In this document: positions 30,793 through 42,634 of the stretch, piece after piece
How positions within the stretch are numbered: position 1 is the stretch's first letter
How the letters are laid out: every line of letters begins with the position of its first letter
Assembly (NCBI GenBank): GCA_023266355.1
Contig: JAHFQM010000002.1
Location: 124,001 to 188,000, forward strand
Length of the DNA stretch: 64,000 nucleotides
Reading direction: 5' to 3'
Origin: Aquabacterium sp.
GTDB lineage: Bacteria > Pseudomonadota > Gammaproteobacteria > Burkholderiales > Burkholderiaceae_C
Program-made: the position numbers and the translations under genes
Notes under the pieces: model-generated
Seen by the model: the letters and a program-made list of their open reading frames with translations, nothing else
Told to the model about the DNA's origin: nothing
The model's database searches: none

Positions 30793-32211
30793 ATGAGCAG
30801 CGAACACACCCCCACCAGCGGCACCGCAGCGGCCGCCGGCCCCGTCCCGAAGATTGGTTTTGTTTCCCTCGGGTGCCCCAAGGCCTTGACGGACTCCGAA
30901 CTGATCCTGACCCAGCTCCGCGCCGAGGGCTACGAGACCAGCAAGACCTTCGCGGGCGCCGACCTTGTCATCGTCAACACCTGCGGCTTCATCGACGACG
31001 CCGTCAAGGAGAGCCTGGACACCATCGGCGAGGCCCTGGCCGAAAACGGCAAGGTCATCGTCACGGGTTGCCTGGGCGCCAAGGCCGGCACGGGCGAGGG
31101 CAGCAACCTGGTGAAGGACGTGCACCCCAGCGTGCTGGCCGTCACCGGTCCCCACGCCACGCAAGAGGTGATGGACGCGGTGCACCTGCACGTGCCCAAG
31201 CCCCACGACCCCTTCATCGACCTCGTGCCAGAAGCGCGTGGCATCGCGGGCATCAAGCTCACGCCCAGGCACTTCGCCTACCTGAAGATTTCCGAGGGCT
31301 GCAACCACCGCTGCAGCTTCTGCATCATCCCCAGCATGCGCGGCGACCTGGTCTCGCGTCCGATTGGCGAGGTGCTCAACGAGGCCCGCGCGCTGTTCGA
31401 ATCCGGCGTGAAAGAGCTGCTGGTCATCAGCCAGGACACCAGCGCCTACGGCGTGGACGTCAAGTACGTGACGGGCTTCTGGGACGGCAAGCCGGTCAAG
31501 ACGCGCATGCTCGACCTGGTGGCCCAGTTGGGCGAACTGGCCAAGGCCCACGGCGCCTGGGTGCGCCTGCACTACGTGTACCCCTACCCGCACGTCGATG
31601 ACGTCATCCCGCTGATGGCCGAAGGCCTGGTGCTGCCTTACCTGGACGTGCCTTTCCAGCACTCGCACCCCGATGTGCTCAAGCGCATGAAGCGCCCGGC
31701 CAATGGCGAGAAGAACCTCGACCGCCTGCGCCGCTGGCGCGAGATTTGCCCGGAGATCGTGGTGCGCTCGACCTTCATCGCCGGCTTCCCCGGTGAGACC
31801 GAGACCGAGTTCGCCCACCTGCTGGACTTCCTGAAAGAAGCCGAGATCGACCGCGCTGGCTGCTTCGCCTACTCGCCCATCGATGGCGCGCCGGCCAATG
31901 CGCTGGAGGGTGCCTTGCCCGACGAGGTCCGCGAAGAGCGCCGCGCCCGCTTCATGGAGGTGGCCGAGGCCGTGTCGGTCGCCAAGCTGCAGCGCCGTGT
32001 GGGCGCGACCATGCAGGTGCTGGTGGACAGCGCCCCGGCCCTGGGCCGCAAGGGCGGCGTGGGCCGCACCTACGCCGATGCGCCCGAGATCGACGGCACC
32101 GTGCGCCTGCTGCCGCCCGAGAAGGCCAGCAAGACGCTGAAGGTGGGCGAATTCACCCGCGCCCGCATCGTGGCCGTGGAAGGCCACGACCTCATCGGCC
32201 TGCCGATCTGA
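30793..32211 (+). CDS. rimO: Ribosomal protein S12 methylthiotransferase RimO
   Basis: A radical-SAM enzyme that adds a methylthio group to the conserved Asp of ribosomal protein S12. The N-terminal domain has [19 protein letters not shown] and [17 protein letters not shown], whose Cys residues with TGCLGAK bind one [4Fe-4S] cluster; the radical-SAM cluster motif is [20 protein letters not shown]-terminal TRAM domain ends the 472-residue protein. Start ATG 30793 begins a short low-complexity tail before the conserved KIGFVSLG. Confidence 0.97.
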   Translation: MSSEHTPTSGTAAAAGPVPKIGFVSLGCPKALTDSELILTQLRAEGYETSKTFAGADLVIVNTCGFIDDAVKESLDTIGEALAENGKVIVTGCLGAKAGTGEGSNLVKDVHPSVLAVTGPHATQEVMDAVHLHVPKPHDPFIDLVPEARGIAGIKLTPRHFAYLKISEGCNHRCSFCIIPSMRGDLVSRPIGEVLNEARALFESGVKELLVISQDTSAYGVDVKYVTGFWDGKPVKTRMLDLVAQLGELAKAHGAWVRLHYVYPYPHVDDVIPLMAEGLVLPYLDVPFQHSHPDVLKRMKRPANGEKNLDRLRRWREICPEIVVRSTFIAGFPGETETEFAHLLDFLKEAEIDRAGCFAYSPIDGAPANALEGALPDEVREERRARFMEVAEAVSVAKLQRRVGATMQVLVDSAPALGRKGGVGRTYADAPEIDGTVRLLPPEKASKTLKVGEFTRARIVAVEGHDLIGLPI

Positions 32212-32225
32212 CGGGGAGGGTGGGG

Positions 32226-33458
32226 ATGACGTCGCGCACCCAGCCTCGCAGCTTGAGCGAGGCCGCCACCGAACTCATCCATCACCCCTACGAGGCCCCC
32301 GGGGGCTTCCAGTCGGTGCAGCCGGGCGTGTTCAAGGCCTCCACCGTGGTCTTCGAGGACACGGCCGCCTTGCGCAGCCGCGAGTGGAAGGACAAGACCG
32401 GCTACACCTACGGCCTGCATGGCACGCCCACCACCTTCGTGCTGGAAGAGCGCCTGGCCACGCTGGAAGGCGGCCGGCAAGTGCTGCTGGCGCCTTCGGG
32501 CCTGGCGGCCATCGCGCTGGTGGGGCAGTCCTTGCTGAAGGCGGGCGATCACCTGCTGCTGCCCGACAACGTCTATGGCCCCAGCCGCGACTTCGCCCGC
32601 CACGAGCTGGCGCAGTGGGGCATCGCAACTGGCTTCTATGACCCGATGGACCCGGCCTCGCTGGCCGCGGCGCTGACGCCCGACACGCGACTGGTGTGGC
32701 TGGAAGCGGCGGGCTCGGTCACGCTGGAGTTCCCGGACTTGGCCGGCTTGCTGGGGGTGATCCGTCGGCACTCAGCGCAGCATGGCGAGGTGCTGGCCGC
32801 GCTGGACAACACCTGGGGCGCGGGCCTGGCCTTCAACCCCTTCGATTTGGGTGCACAGGGTGAACATGGTGTGGACCTGACCGTCCATGCGCTGACCAAG
32901 TACCCCTCGGGCGGCGGCGATGTGCTCATGGGCGCGGTCGTCACGCGCGACGAGGCCCTGCACCTGCGCTTGAAACTCACCCACATGCGCCTGGGCCTGG
33001 GCGTGGGCCTCAACGACGTCGAGCTGGTGCTGCGCGGCCTGCCCAGCATGGCGCTGCGCTATGCCGCGCACGACGCCTCGACCCGCCAGATCGCGGCCTG
33101 GCTGCAGGGGCGGCCGGAAGTCGCGCAGGTGCTGCACCCGGCGTTGCCCGGCTCGCCCGGCCACGCGCACTGGCAAGCCAGCTGCAGCGGCGCGGCGGGG
33201 TTGGTGTCCATGGTGTTCGATGGCGCGCGCTTCACGTCGGCGCAAGTGGACGCTTTCGTGGACGCGCTGCGTCTGTTCAAGATCGGCTACTCCTGGGGCG
33301 GCCCGCTCAGCCTGGTCATGCCGTATGGCCTGCAGGGCATGCGGCGCTTTGGCCCTTTGGCGGGTCAGCCCGGCACGCTGGTGCGCCTGGCCGTGGGCCT
33401 GGAAGACACGGGCGCCTTGCTCGCCGACCTGGGACAGGCCTTCGAGGCTTTGGTTTGA
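32226..33458 (+). CDS. metC: Cystathionine beta-lyase-like PLP enzyme
   Basis: A 410-residue trans-sulfuration (Cys/Met metabolism) enzyme. Visible PLP-site elements are TYGLHGTPTTFVLEERLATLEGG, the Asp in LDNTWGAG, and the PLP lysine in DLTVHALTKYPSGGGDVLMG. SWGGPLSLVMP and LVRLAVGLEDTGALLADL match MetC of proteobacteria. The reaction is probably cystathionine to homocysteine, pyruvate and ammonia; a related lyase is possible. Start ATG 32226 has GGAGGG upstream and is 14 bases after rimO. Confidence 0.88.
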   Translation: MTSRTQPRSLSEAATELIHHPYEAPGGFQSVQPGVFKASTVVFEDTAALRSREWKDKTGYTYGLHGTPTTFVLEERLATLEGGRQVLLAPSGLAAIALVGQSLLKAGDHLLLPDNVYGPSRDFARHELAQWGIATGFYDPMDPASLAAALTPDTRLVWLEAAGSVTLEFPDLAGLLGVIRRHSAQHGEVLAALDNTWGAGLAFNPFDLGAQGEHGVDLTVHALTKYPSGGGDVLMGAVVTRDEALHLRLKLTHMRLGLGVGLNDVELVLRGLPSMALRYAAHDASTRQIAAWLQGRPEVAQVLHPALPGSPGHAHWQASCSGAAGLVSMVFDGARFTSAQVDAFVDALRLFKIGYSWGGPLSLVMPYGLQGMRRFGPLAGQPGTLVRLAVGLEDTGALLADLGQAFEALV

Positions 33459-33479
33459 CGACGCTGGGCTGAGCGCCCG

Positions 33480-33944
33480 TCAGTCCTTGCCGGGAGACGA
33501 GACCTTGTGCCGCATCAGGCGGCCCTTCTCCCGCTCCCAATCGCGGTCCTTGATGGTGTTGCGCTTGTCGTGCTCGGCCTTGCCCTTGGCCAGCGCGATG
33601 TCCGCTTTCACGCGGCCGCCTTTCCAATGCAGGTTCAGCGGCACGATGGTGTAGCCCTTTTGCTCCGTCTTGCCCACCAGGCGGCGGATCTGCTCACGGT
33701 GCATCAGCAGCTTCTTGGTGCGGTCGGCGTCCGGCGTGACGTGGGTGGAGGCCGAGCGCAGCGCGTTGATGCGCAGGCCGATGAGGTACATCTCGCCGTC
33801 CTTGATGACCACGTAGCCGTCGGTCATCTGCACCTGGCCGTCGCGGATGGCCTTGACCTCCCAGCCTTCCAGCACGACGCCCGCTTCGAAGCGTTCCTCG
33901 ATGTGGTAGTTGAAGAGGGCTTTGCGATTTTCTGCGATGGACAT
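33480..33944 (-). CDS. smpB: SsrA-binding protein SmpB
   Basis: SmpB delivers tmRNA to stalled ribosomes for trans-translation. The 154-residue protein starts [34 protein letters not shown] and keeps [11 protein letters not shown] and [26 protein letters not shown]. An in-frame upstream ATG (33986) is rejected because it lies beyond the conserved N-terminus. Convergent with metC and divergent from ratA, a common arrangement. The tmRNA gene itself is not in this window. Confidence 0.97.
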   Translation of the reverse strand: MSIAENRKALFNYHIEERFEAGVVLEGWEVKAIRDGQVQMTDGYVVIKDGEMYLIGLRINALRSASTHVTPDADRTKKLLMHREQIRRLVGKTEQKGYTIVPLNLHWKGGRVKADIALAKGKAEHDKRNTIKDRDWEREKGRLMRHKVSSPGKD

Positions 33945-34019
33945 GGGCTGCGGGAACGAAGGAACTGGACAAAGGAAACAAGGCATCGCCCGCAGGCGTC
34001 CTTAAAATACCGACATTCT

Positions 34020-34499
34020 ATGAAGCACGTGCACAAGTCCGTCTTGCTCTGGTACTCACCCCGTGAAATGTACGGGCTGGTGACCGCGATCCAAGACTAC
34101 CCCCAATTCCTGCCCTGGTGCGACCGCGCCGAAGTTTTGCAAACGCACGACGACGGCGTCACCGCGCGCCTGCACATCGCGTTCGCCGGTGTGCACCAGG
34201 CTTTCACCACGCGCAATGTGCAGGTCGATGGGCTCAGCGTGGTCATGAACCTCATCGACGGGCCGTTCTCCAAGCTCGAAGGCACCTGGCGCTTCCTGCC
34301 GCTGCAAAAGCCGGGCGAGCCCGCGGTGGAGGGGCGCTCGCCCCTCGATGCGCCGGCTTGCAAGGTCGAGTTCTCGCTGCACTACGCCTTTGCCAGCAAG
34401 ACGCTGTCGCTGGTGGTCAGCCCGGTGTTCGACCGCATCGCCAACACCTTCGTCGAGGCCTTCGTGAAGCGGGCGGAGCAGGTCCATGGCCCCCGTTGA
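34020..34499 (+). CDS. ratA: RatA/COQ10-family START-domain protein
   Basis: A 159-residue polyketide-cyclase/START-domain protein. HVHKSVLLWYSPREMYGLVTAIQDYPQFLPWC is the family N-terminus and FEFxL-type strands follow (VEFSLHYAFASKTL). Homologues are described as the toxin RatA in E. coli, which blocks 70S assembly, and as COQ10-like ubiquinone chaperones; the second role is likely general. It is divergent from smpB and overlaps the next gene by 14 bases. Confidence 0.9.
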   Translation: MKHVHKSVLLWYSPREMYGLVTAIQDYPQFLPWCDRAEVLQTHDDGVTARLHIAFAGVHQAFTTRNVQVDGLSVVMNLIDGPFSKLEGTWRFLPLQKPGEPAVEGRSPLDAPACKVEFSLHYAFASKTLSLVVSPVFDRIANTFVEAFVKRAEQVHGPR

Positions 34500-34851
34500 G
34501 GGCGGCGATGTCCGTGAGCTCATCTGCGTGCAGGTGGCTGTGGGCGTGGCGCCGCGCGAAGTCCGCGTCGTGACCCTGAGCGTGCCCGAGGGCAGCACCG
34601 TGCGCGATGCCTTGCGCTTGAGCGGTTTCCTGGGCGCCGGGGCGGTCGCGGCGGTGAACCCCGTGATCGGCCTCAACGAAGACGCGCTGGCCTCAGGGCT
34701 GTGGACGGTGGGCGTCTGGGGCCGCAGGGAGCGCCCCGGGCACGTGCTGCGTGACCGCGACCGCGTCGAGGTGGTGCGCGGCCTCCGGGTGGACCCGAAA
34801 GAGGCCCGGCGCGTGCGCTACCGGGCACAGGGCAGGGCGGCGCGGGGCTGA
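34486..34851 (+). CDS. ratB: RnfH/RatB-family ubiquitin-fold protein
   Basis: A 121-residue small protein of the RnfH family (beta-grasp fold), typically paired with RatA. REVRVVTLSVPEGSTVRDALRLSGF and VGVWGRRERPGHVLRDRDRVEVVRGLRVDPKEARRVRY are characteristic. Biochemical function is unknown. It overlaps ratA by 14 bases, so the two are translationally coupled. Confidence 0.88.
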   Translation: MAPVEGGDVRELICVQVAVGVAPREVRVVTLSVPEGSTVRDALRLSGFLGAGAVAAVNPVIGLNEDALASGLWTVGVWGRRERPGHVLRDRDRVEVVRGLRVDPKEARRVRYRAQGRAARG

Positions 34852-34879
34852 ACCCCGCTGGCGCGGAGCCCCTGCCGGC

Positions 34880-35410
34880 TCACTTGCCGCAGTTCGACTG
34901 GATGGTCTCTTGCGTGCGCTGCAGCTCCTCGCTGCGCGCCTTATCGTCGAGGATTTCGCGCTCGCCCTTGTCGTTGGTGCGCGCAATGCGCATGCCGTCT
35001 TTCAGCGAGCGTTCATAGCCACGGGCACGTTCGCAGTTGTCGGCACGCACCTTGGCCTGTTTGTCGTCCTCGGCCTTCTGGCGCGCCACGCGCTCTTCCT
35101 CGGACTTCTTGCGCCGCGCTTCCAGTTCCGGGTCGGCGGTCTTGGTTGCCGCAGGGGCGTTGCCGGCCGCCGCCGCACTGGCGCCCGAGGCCGGTTCCGC
35201 CACACGCACCTGGCGGGACGATGGGGACGGGCGTGCCAGGATGGCGCTGTCCGGCGTGCCGGGCGGGGGCGGGCGGTCGCTGTACTGGGTCGCACCGCTG
35301 GCGTCGCGCCATTTCCACTGCATGCCGGCCTGCGCGGGGGATGCCGCCAGGGCCAGCATCAGCAGACCGGCGCAGGCCAGGCCAGAAGCTGCAGGTGTCG
35401 GGAATTTCAT
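34880..35410 (-). CDS. Periplasmic DUF4124-domain protein
   Basis: A 176-residue secreted protein with a signal peptide ([21 protein letters not shown]), a DUF4124 segment ([24 protein letters not shown]), an Ala/Pro/Ser-rich linker and a charged coiled-coil-like C-terminal half ([29 protein letters not shown]). Function is unknown; such proteins often lie near guaB or smpB in Burkholderiales. Convergent with ratB and divergent from guaB. Confidence 0.85.
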   Translation of the reverse strand: MKFPTPAASGLACAGLLMLALAASPAQAGMQWKWRDASGATQYSDRPPPPGTPDSAILARPSPSSRQVRVAEPASGASAAAAGNAPAATKTADPELEARRKKSEEERVARQKAEDDKQAKVRADNCERARGYERSLKDGMRIARTNDKGEREILDDKARSEELQRTQETIQSNCGK

Positions 35411-35537
35411 GCTGTGCAGTGTAGCGGCGGGCTTGCGTTGCGCGGGTGTGGAAATCGCGCAATCCTCCTCGGGATGCCCTGGGCTGAACAGGGTCGCCGC
35501 TGCGCGTATAATCCGCTTTTGCGTCTGGAGCCCGTTC

Positions 35538-37010
35538 ATGCGCCTGCTTGGTAAAGCCCTCACGTTCGACGACGTGTTGCTCGTGCCCGCATATTCCCAG
35601 GTGTTGCCCCGCGACACCTCGCTGGCCACCCGTCTGTCCCGCAACATCCAACTGAATCTGCCGCTCGTGTCCGCCGCCATGGACACCGTGACAGAAGCGC
35701 GCCTGGCCATCGCCATCGCGCAAGAAGGTGGCATCGGGATCATCCACAAAAACCTCAGCCCGAAGCAGCAGGCCGCCGAAGTGGCGCGCGTCAAGCGCTA
35801 CGAATCGGGCGTGCTGCGTGACCCGATCACGATCTCGTCGGACGTCAAAGTCCGCGACGTGATGGCGCTGTCTCAGCAGCACGGCATCTCCGGCTTCCCC
35901 GTCGTGGACGGCGGCAAGGTCGTGGGCATCGTCACCGGCCGTGACCTGCGCTTCGAGACCCGCCTGGACGCCCCGGTGCGCGAGATCATGACCCCGCGCG
36001 AGCGCCTGATCACCGTCAAGGACGGCGCCAGCCAGGCCGAAGCCAAGGCCCTGATGCACCAGCACAAGCTGGAACGCGTGCTGATGATCAACGACAGCAA
36101 CGAGCTGCGTGGCGTCTTCACCGTCAAGGACATCACCAAGCAAAACACCTTCCCCAACGCCGCCCGCGATGCCCACGGCAAGCTGCGCGTCGGTGCGGCG
36201 GTGGGTGTGGGCGATGGCACCGAAGAGCGCGTCGAGCTGCTGGTCAAGGCCGGCGTCGATGCCCTGGTGGTGGACACCGCCCACGGCCACAGCCATGGCG
36301 TGATCGAGCGCGTGCGCTGGGTCAAGAAGAACTTCCCGCAGGTCGATGTCATCGGCGGCAACATCGCCACCGGTGCGGCTGCACTGGCCCTGGTCGAGGC
36401 CGGCGCCGACGGCGTCAAGGTCGGCATCGGCCCTGGCTCCATCTGCACCACGCGCATCGTCGCCGGTGTGGGCGTGCCCCAGATCATGGCCATCGACAAC
36501 GTGGCCACCGCGCTGCAAGGCACGGGCGTGCCCCTGATCGCCGACGGCGGCATCCGCTACTCGGGCGACATCGCCAAGGCCGTGGCCGCCGGTGCCAGCA
36601 CCGTGATGATGGGCGGCATGTTCGCCGGCACCGAAGAAGCACCTGGCGAAGTCATCCTGTTCCAGGGCCGCAGCTACAAGAGCTACCGCGGCATGGGCTC
36701 GATCGGCGCCATGAAGGACGGTTCGGCCGACCGCTACTTCCAGGAAAACGACGAGACCACCAACCCGAACGCCGACAAGCTCGTGCCCGAGGGCATCGAA
36801 GGTCGCGTGCCTTACAAGGGCTCGGTCATCACGATCCTGTACCAGATGGCCGGTGGCTTGAAGGCTTCGATGGGTTACTGCGGTTGCGCCACCATCGATG
36901 AGATGCACAGCAAGGCCGAGTTCGTCGAGATCACGTCCGCGGGCATCCGCGAGAGCCACGTGCACGACGTGCAGATCACCAAGGAAGCGCCGAACTACCG
37001 CATGGAGTGA
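35538..37010 (+). CDS. guaB: Inosine-5'-monophosphate dehydrogenase
   Basis: GuaB oxidises IMP to XMP with NAD, the first committed step to GMP. The 490-residue protein has the TIM barrel interrupted by two CBS domains (about residues 95-205), the catalytic Cys loop [18 protein letters not shown], and the flap segment with [22 protein letters not shown] precedes the ATG. Its partner guaA lies 1.4 kb downstream with an MFS gene between. Confidence 0.98.
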   Translation: MRLLGKALTFDDVLLVPAYSQVLPRDTSLATRLSRNIQLNLPLVSAAMDTVTEARLAIAIAQEGGIGIIHKNLSPKQQAAEVARVKRYESGVLRDPITISSDVKVRDVMALSQQHGISGFPVVDGGKVVGIVTGRDLRFETRLDAPVREIMTPRERLITVKDGASQAEAKALMHQHKLERVLMINDSNELRGVFTVKDITKQNTFPNAARDAHGKLRVGAAVGVGDGTEERVELLVKAGVDALVVDTAHGHSHGVIERVRWVKKNFPQVDVIGGNIATGAAALALVEAGADGVKVGIGPGSICTTRIVAGVGVPQIMAIDNVATALQGTGVPLIADGGIRYSGDIAKAVAAGASTVMMGGMFAGTEEAPGEVILFQGRSYKSYRGMGSIGAMKDGSADRYFQENDETTNPNADKLVPEGIEGRVPYKGSVITILYQMAGGLKASMGYCGCATIDEMHSKAEFVEITSAGIRESHVHDVQITKEAPNYRME

Positions 37011-37083
37011 CGCGCAGCAGGTCGGGGCGCCGTTCGATGACCACGGTGGTCCGCCCCGCCTGACCCTTTTGCACATCCCGCGA

Positions 37084-37110
37084 CACCGGCTTCGGCCGGT
37101 GCCGTTTTTT
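37084..37110 (+). terminator. Rho-independent terminator after guaB
   Basis: CACCGGC, UUCG-type tetraloop TTCG, GCCGGTG, then CCGTTTTTT. It lies 73 bases past guaB and 27 bases before the MFS start, so the exporter probably has weak read-through or its own promoter. Confidence 0.9.
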
Positions 37111-37136
37111 CTGACCACCGACCCGGATTCCTTCCG

Positions 37137-38378
37137 ATGGCTTCGACCCGCGGCCGCCAGGCGGCCATGCCGTTCATCATGATCACGGTGCTGCTCGACA
37201 TGATGTCGATCGGCATCATCGCGCCCGTGCTGCCCAAGCTGATCGGGACCTTCATGGATTCCGGCGCGGGCACCTCGGTGGCATATGGCCTGGCGCAGGC
37301 GGCCTTCGCCATCACCCAGTTTTTCAGCGCGCCCCTGCTGGGTGGCCTGTCTGACAAGCATGGGCGCCGCCCCGTGCTGCTGCTGGGCCTGCTGGGCATG
37401 GCCGTCAACTTCTTCGTCACGGCCCTGGCCACCGAGTTCTGGATGCTGCTGGCCGTGCGCGTGATGGGCGGCGCGGTTTGCGCCAACATCGCCGTGGCCA
37501 ATGCCTATGTGGCCGACATCACCGAACCGAAAGACCGCGCCAAGAACTACGGCCTGCTGGGCGCGATGTTCGGTGTGGGCTTCATCCTGGGCCCGGTCAT
37601 GGGCGGCATCCTGGGCGACCACAACGTCCATTGGCCTTTCCTGCTGGCCGGCACGCTCACGCTGTTGAACTGCGTGTACGGCTACTTCGTGCTGCCCGAG
37701 TCGCTGCCGCTGGAGAGCCGCCGCGAGTTCACGCTGGCCCGCGCCAATCCCTTCACCGCGCTGGCCAAGCTGCGCCAGCTCAAGGGCGTCGAGATGCTGC
37801 TGTGGGTGATGGGCCTGTCCATCCTGGCGCAGTTCTGCCTGCACACCAGCTGGTTCCTCTACACCGAGTTCAAGTTCGGCTGGACGCCCAAGGACAACGG
37901 CCTGTCGCTGTTCGCCGTGGGCATGATGGCGGTGCTGGTGCAAGGCGGTTTGCTGCGCCAGTTCCAGAAGATCATGCCCACCGACAAGCTGGTGCGCATC
38001 GGCCTGGTGTCGTCCACCATCGCCTTTGCCGCCTGGGGCCTGGTGCCCGAGGGCTGGATGATGTACGTGGTCATCGCGGCCAATGTGTTTGGCTACATGG
38101 TGCAGCCCGGCCTGCAAAGCCTGGTGGCCAATGCGGTGGACCCGACCCGCCAGGGCGAGAGCATGGGCGCCGTGTCGTCCATCAACAGCGTGGCCGCGGT
38201 GATGGGGCCCTTGATGGGCTCGCCACTGCTGGCCACGGTCAGCCACTTCCCGCAAGGTGACTGGCGCATCGGCGCGCCGTTCTACCTGTGTGCCGCCATC
38301 CAGGCCGTGGCCGCCTGGCTGGGCTTGCGTTACCTGAGCCGCGCTGGCAACCTGCGCGCCAGTGCGCCGGCCGCCTGA
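37137..38378 (+). CDS. MFS transporter, TetA-like drug/metabolite exporter
   Basis: A 413-residue twelve-segment major facilitator. The motif between segments 2 and 3 is [17 protein letters not shown] (motif A). The segment [13 protein letters not shown] is motif C, typical of antiporters in the DHA1/TetA group. Substrate is unknown. It sits between guaB and guaA; the association is frequent in Burkholderiales, but a link to purines is only inference. Confidence 0.9.
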   Translation: MASTRGRQAAMPFIMITVLLDMMSIGIIAPVLPKLIGTFMDSGAGTSVAYGLAQAAFAITQFFSAPLLGGLSDKHGRRPVLLLGLLGMAVNFFVTALATEFWMLLAVRVMGGAVCANIAVANAYVADITEPKDRAKNYGLLGAMFGVGFILGPVMGGILGDHNVHWPFLLAGTLTLLNCVYGYFVLPESLPLESRREFTLARANPFTALAKLRQLKGVEMLLWVMGLSILAQFCLHTSWFLYTEFKFGWTPKDNGLSLFAVGMMAVLVQGGLLRQFQKIMPTDKLVRIGLVSSTIAFAAWGLVPEGWMMYVVIAANVFGYMVQPGLQSLVANAVDPTRQGESMGAVSSINSVAAVMGPLMGSPLLATVSHFPQGDWRIGAPFYLCAAIQAVAAWLGLRYLSRAGNLRASAPAA

Positions 38379-38425
38379 GTCCCCCAGGTTTCATTCAGAT
38401 TTCGAACCTCCATCGAGACACCCAC

Positions 38426-40021
<1,596 letters not shown>

Positions 40022-40163
40022 TTCAGTGCTGTCTCACGAAGTTTCAGGTGATCCATCTGGCGTCTAAAAAACATTGAAATACAAAGACTTAGTGGATCGT
40101 CTTGTCTCAACCAGCTTCGCTGCAGCGCATCTCAAACAGCGGCAAGTTTGTCGGTAGAAGATC

Positions 40164-40188
40164 ACGGCGCCTAGGGCGCCGTTCTTGC
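40164..40188. terminator. Perfect hairpin between guaA and the integrase
   Basis: ACGGCGCC, loop TAG, GGCGCCGT, then TTCTTGC. It is 143 bases past guaA, inside the island. It could terminate guaA transcription or serve as an accessory site near the recombination region. Confidence 0.5.
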
Positions 40189-40242
40189 TACCGCAGTAGG
40201 GTCTGACGGTAAAATTTCCTCTCGACTGAAGAGGGGCGTACC

Positions 40243-41580
40243 GTGCTTACCAACATCGAATTGAAGTCCCTGAAGCCCAGGGAGAATGCCTACAAGGTCT
40301 CAGACCGCGACGGTATGTATGTGACCGTTTCACCTGCCGGCACGGTGGCCTTTCGCTACGACTACCGACTGAACGGACGCCGCGAGACCCTGACGATCGG
40401 TCGCTATGACCCGACCATCAAAGAGACCAGGCAGCCCTCGGAACTTGCTTATGGCATGTCCCTCTCTCTGTCTGAGGCCCGTGCGCTGCTGGTGGAGGCC
40501 CGGCGCAGCGTCGAGGCGGGGGTGTCCCCCTCTCGCGCAAAAGTAGAGAAGCGCACCGAGGCGGCGGCTGCGCCGACGTTCGGAGCGTGGACGCAAAAGT
40601 ACTTCGAGTTCAAGGCTGACCCAAAGAGCGGTGAAGAGCGCCTGGCCGAAAGCACCTTGGCCATGCGCAAGTCCATCTACAAGCGAGCGCTCGAAGCCAA
40701 GTTCGGGAAACTCAAACTCGAGGAAATCACGGCCGCTCGGCTCAAAGCCTTGTGTGATGACCTGAAGCAAAACCGCGGCCCCGCGGTTGCGGTCCAGACC
40801 CGAGATCTGGTCCTCAACGTCTTTCGCTATGCGCAGGGCAGTGGGGTGGCGGTGTTGAATCCAGCAGAATCGGTGCGCCCAAACACCATCGCCACCTTCA
40901 AGCCCAGGGACCGCGCACTCGACCCCAGCGAGATCCGCTTGTTCTTAACCGCCCTGGAAAAGGTCGCAACAACGCCCACGCTGCGGTTGGCTGTGAAGTT
41001 TGTTTTGCTGACAGGTGTTCGCAAAAGCGAGTTCATCGATGCCATGTGGGACGAGGTGGATTTCGAAGGTGCGAAGTGGGTCATTCCGGCCTCTCGCATG
41101 AAGGCTGGCAAGGAGCACGTTGTTTTCCTGTGTGAACAGGCGCTGGACATCCTCACGGCTCTGCGAGCTTGTTTTGGCGCCAGCCGTTACTTGCACCCTG
41201 GTCGCTACGATTCGGAAGTGCCGATCAGCAACGCGACCCTCAACCGAGTCATCGATGCTGGGGTGCAGGTCATCCGCAAAGATGACCCTGACTTCGACTC
41301 GTTTGGCGTCCATGACCTGCGGCGCACCTTCTCAACTGGGTTGAACCGGGCGAAGTTCGACGAGCGCTGGATTGAGATGGCCTTGGCGCATGCTCCTCGC
41401 AACGAGATTGCCGCGACCTATAACGTGGCTAGGTACACCGCCGAGCGCCGCATCATGATGCAATGCTGGGCAGACATGATCGATTGTTGGGTGCGTGGAG
41501 AGTCTGCGCGTGATGTGATCTTGACTGCGAAGAAGCAGGCTGCCGAAGTCCTCGATCTGGAGATTGATGAGGACATGTGA
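40243..41580 (+). CDS. int: Tyrosine site-specific integrase (P4 type)
   Basis: A 445-residue integrase with the DUF4102-type N-terminal arm-binding domain (KPRENAYKVSDRDGMYVTVSPAG) and a C-terminal catalytic domain. Catalytic residues: Arg in LLTGVRKSEFIDAMWDEVD, Lys in SRMKAGKEHVVFL, His-x-x-Arg in HDLRRTFSTGL, and the tyrosine in AATYNVARYTAERR. It uses GTG as start codon, after GAGGGG. Being directly next to guaA in the same orientation, it is the likely integrase of the island. Confidence 0.95.
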   Translation: MLTNIELKSLKPRENAYKVSDRDGMYVTVSPAGTVAFRYDYRLNGRRETLTIGRYDPTIKETRQPSELAYGMSLSLSEARALLVEARRSVEAGVSPSRAKVEKRTEAAAAPTFGAWTQKYFEFKADPKSGEERLAESTLAMRKSIYKRALEAKFGKLKLEEITAARLKALCDDLKQNRGPAVAVQTRDLVLNVFRYAQGSGVAVLNPAESVRPNTIATFKPRDRALDPSEIRLFLTALEKVATTPTLRLAVKFVLLTGVRKSEFIDAMWDEVDFEGAKWVIPASRMKAGKEHVVFLCEQALDILTALRACFGASRYLHPGRYDSEVPISNATLNRVIDAGVQVIRKDDPDFDSFGVHDLRRTFSTGLNRAKFDERWIEMALAHAPRNEIAATYNVARYTAERRIMMQCWADMIDCWVRGESARDVILTAKKQAAEVLDLEIDEDM

Positions 41581-41605
41581 TCAAGCAGAGTGAAGGAGAG
41601 CTGTC

Positions 41606-41737
41606 ATGGTGCAAGTGCTTGTGGATGAATTCGTTGCCGGCTTTCGTGACGGCTGGAAACGGTTCTGGGCTGTAAGCGCTTGGCCGTTGCGACTGCTCAA
41701 GTACGTCACGTCCAGCGTGAGTCGGGCTCGCCATTGA
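41606..41737 (+). CDS. Small 43-residue protein after the integrase
   Basis: A short frame encoding 43 residues (starts MVQVLVDEFVAGFRDGWKRF, continues WAVSAWPLRLLKYVTSSVSRARH). A strong ribosome site, AAGGAGAG, lies seven bases before the ATG, 25 bases after the integrase stop. The protein is amphipathic with many aromatic residues and ends in a basic tail; the middle may touch a membrane. Function is unknown. Similar tiny genes next to island integrases are often missed by gene callers. Confidence 0.65.
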   Translation: MVQVLVDEFVAGFRDGWKRFWAVSAWPLRLLKYVTSSVSRARH

Positions 41738-42334
41738 TCTGTGACGTTGTCGATGGGGACGCCTGTGCCAGGATCCAGTCCGTGTCTTGATCTGAGTGCG
41801 GCCTCGGGAGATCACCACGTTCACCTTGGACTGCATGCCTGCAAGTTGACCGGCGTACGCCCTCCGATGTCCATGCGCCAGGACGGCTTCAAGGATGGGC
41901 GACATCGAAATGATGACTGCCAATCCGGTAATTTTTTGCTGATATCGCATGCATCGCCATGATGCGTTTTGTGCTGGCTTGAGATAACCTGAACGCAGTT
42001 GGGTGTCCTTTGGCACCACCACAAATGCTCCGGCCTCCTCGGGGGCTCGAGAAACAGGCGGCGCAATGCCGCTCTGTCAGCGACATGCAGTGCATGTCCG
42101 ACGCAGTTGGATTGGGGAAGAAAGTCTCCCTACGCCAACGCGAGCAACCATTCCGTTGAGTTAACGCTCCTCGCTTCGCCTGTGCGAATGAGTGCGTGTT
42201 GTTCATCGGTTCATGAGCAAAAACGGCGAATTCAGACAAGTTCACTGCTGGTTCATGCAGTGGTGTCGCCGCCTGCGCCCGTCAGGGACTGGATCGTCCG
42301 AATCTTTCTCTTTTGAAAACTTTTGGAGTCCACG
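41738..42334. other. 597-base stretch without a supported gene
   Basis: No frame here has both a ribosome site and recognisable sequence. Base composition is lower in GC than the flanking chromosome. It presumably carries the promoter of the AlpA-like gene near its right end and may be decayed island DNA. Confidence 0.5.
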
Positions 42335-42634
42335 ATGAAAAAGCGTGAGAAGCTGAAAATTGCAATTCCCTTCGATAGCCTCCCGGATGACGCATACCTT
42401 CGCGTCAAGCAGTTGATCATCGATGCTGGATCAAATTCCAGCACGGCATTGCTGCCGTTCTCTCGCGCCACCCTGTGGCGAATGGTCAAGGCACGAACAT
42501 TTCCTGCTCCGAAGAAAATATCTTCGGGCGTGACTGCATGGAGTGTTCGGGCAATCCGCCAGTGGTTGAAAGACCAAAACGCCAAGTCCGAGAATGATGC
42601 GGTCGTCAAATCACAGGAGGGGTGTAATGCTTAA
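42335..42634 (+). CDS. AlpA-like excisionase/regulator
   Basis: A 99-residue protein with a probable winged-helix DNA-binding segment (FSRATLWRMVKARTFPAPKKISSGVTAWSVRAIRQWLKDQNAK), the pattern of AlpA/MerR-like phage and island regulators, which act as excisionase or activate the integrase. The start ATG 42335 has TTGGAG upstream. The 3' end overlaps the next ATG by eight bases. Confidence 0.8.
   Translation: MKKREKLKIAIPFDSLPDDAYLRVKQLIIDAGSNSSTALLPFSRATLWRMVKARTFPAPKKISSGVTAWSVRAIRQWLKDQNAKSENDAVVKSQEGCNA

Noticed and set aside
28732..32187. A minus-strand frame of more than 1100 codons continuing upstream of the diguanylate cyclase through rimO
   Set aside because: The upstream part is antisense to the clearly real rimO gene and has composition typical of shadow frames in high-GC DNA. 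The enzyme has a good start at 30468 with a membrane anchor.
35013..38255. A long minus-strand frame opposite guaB and the MFS gene
   Set aside because: Shadow of two well-identified genes; low-complexity His/Gln/Gly-rich product.
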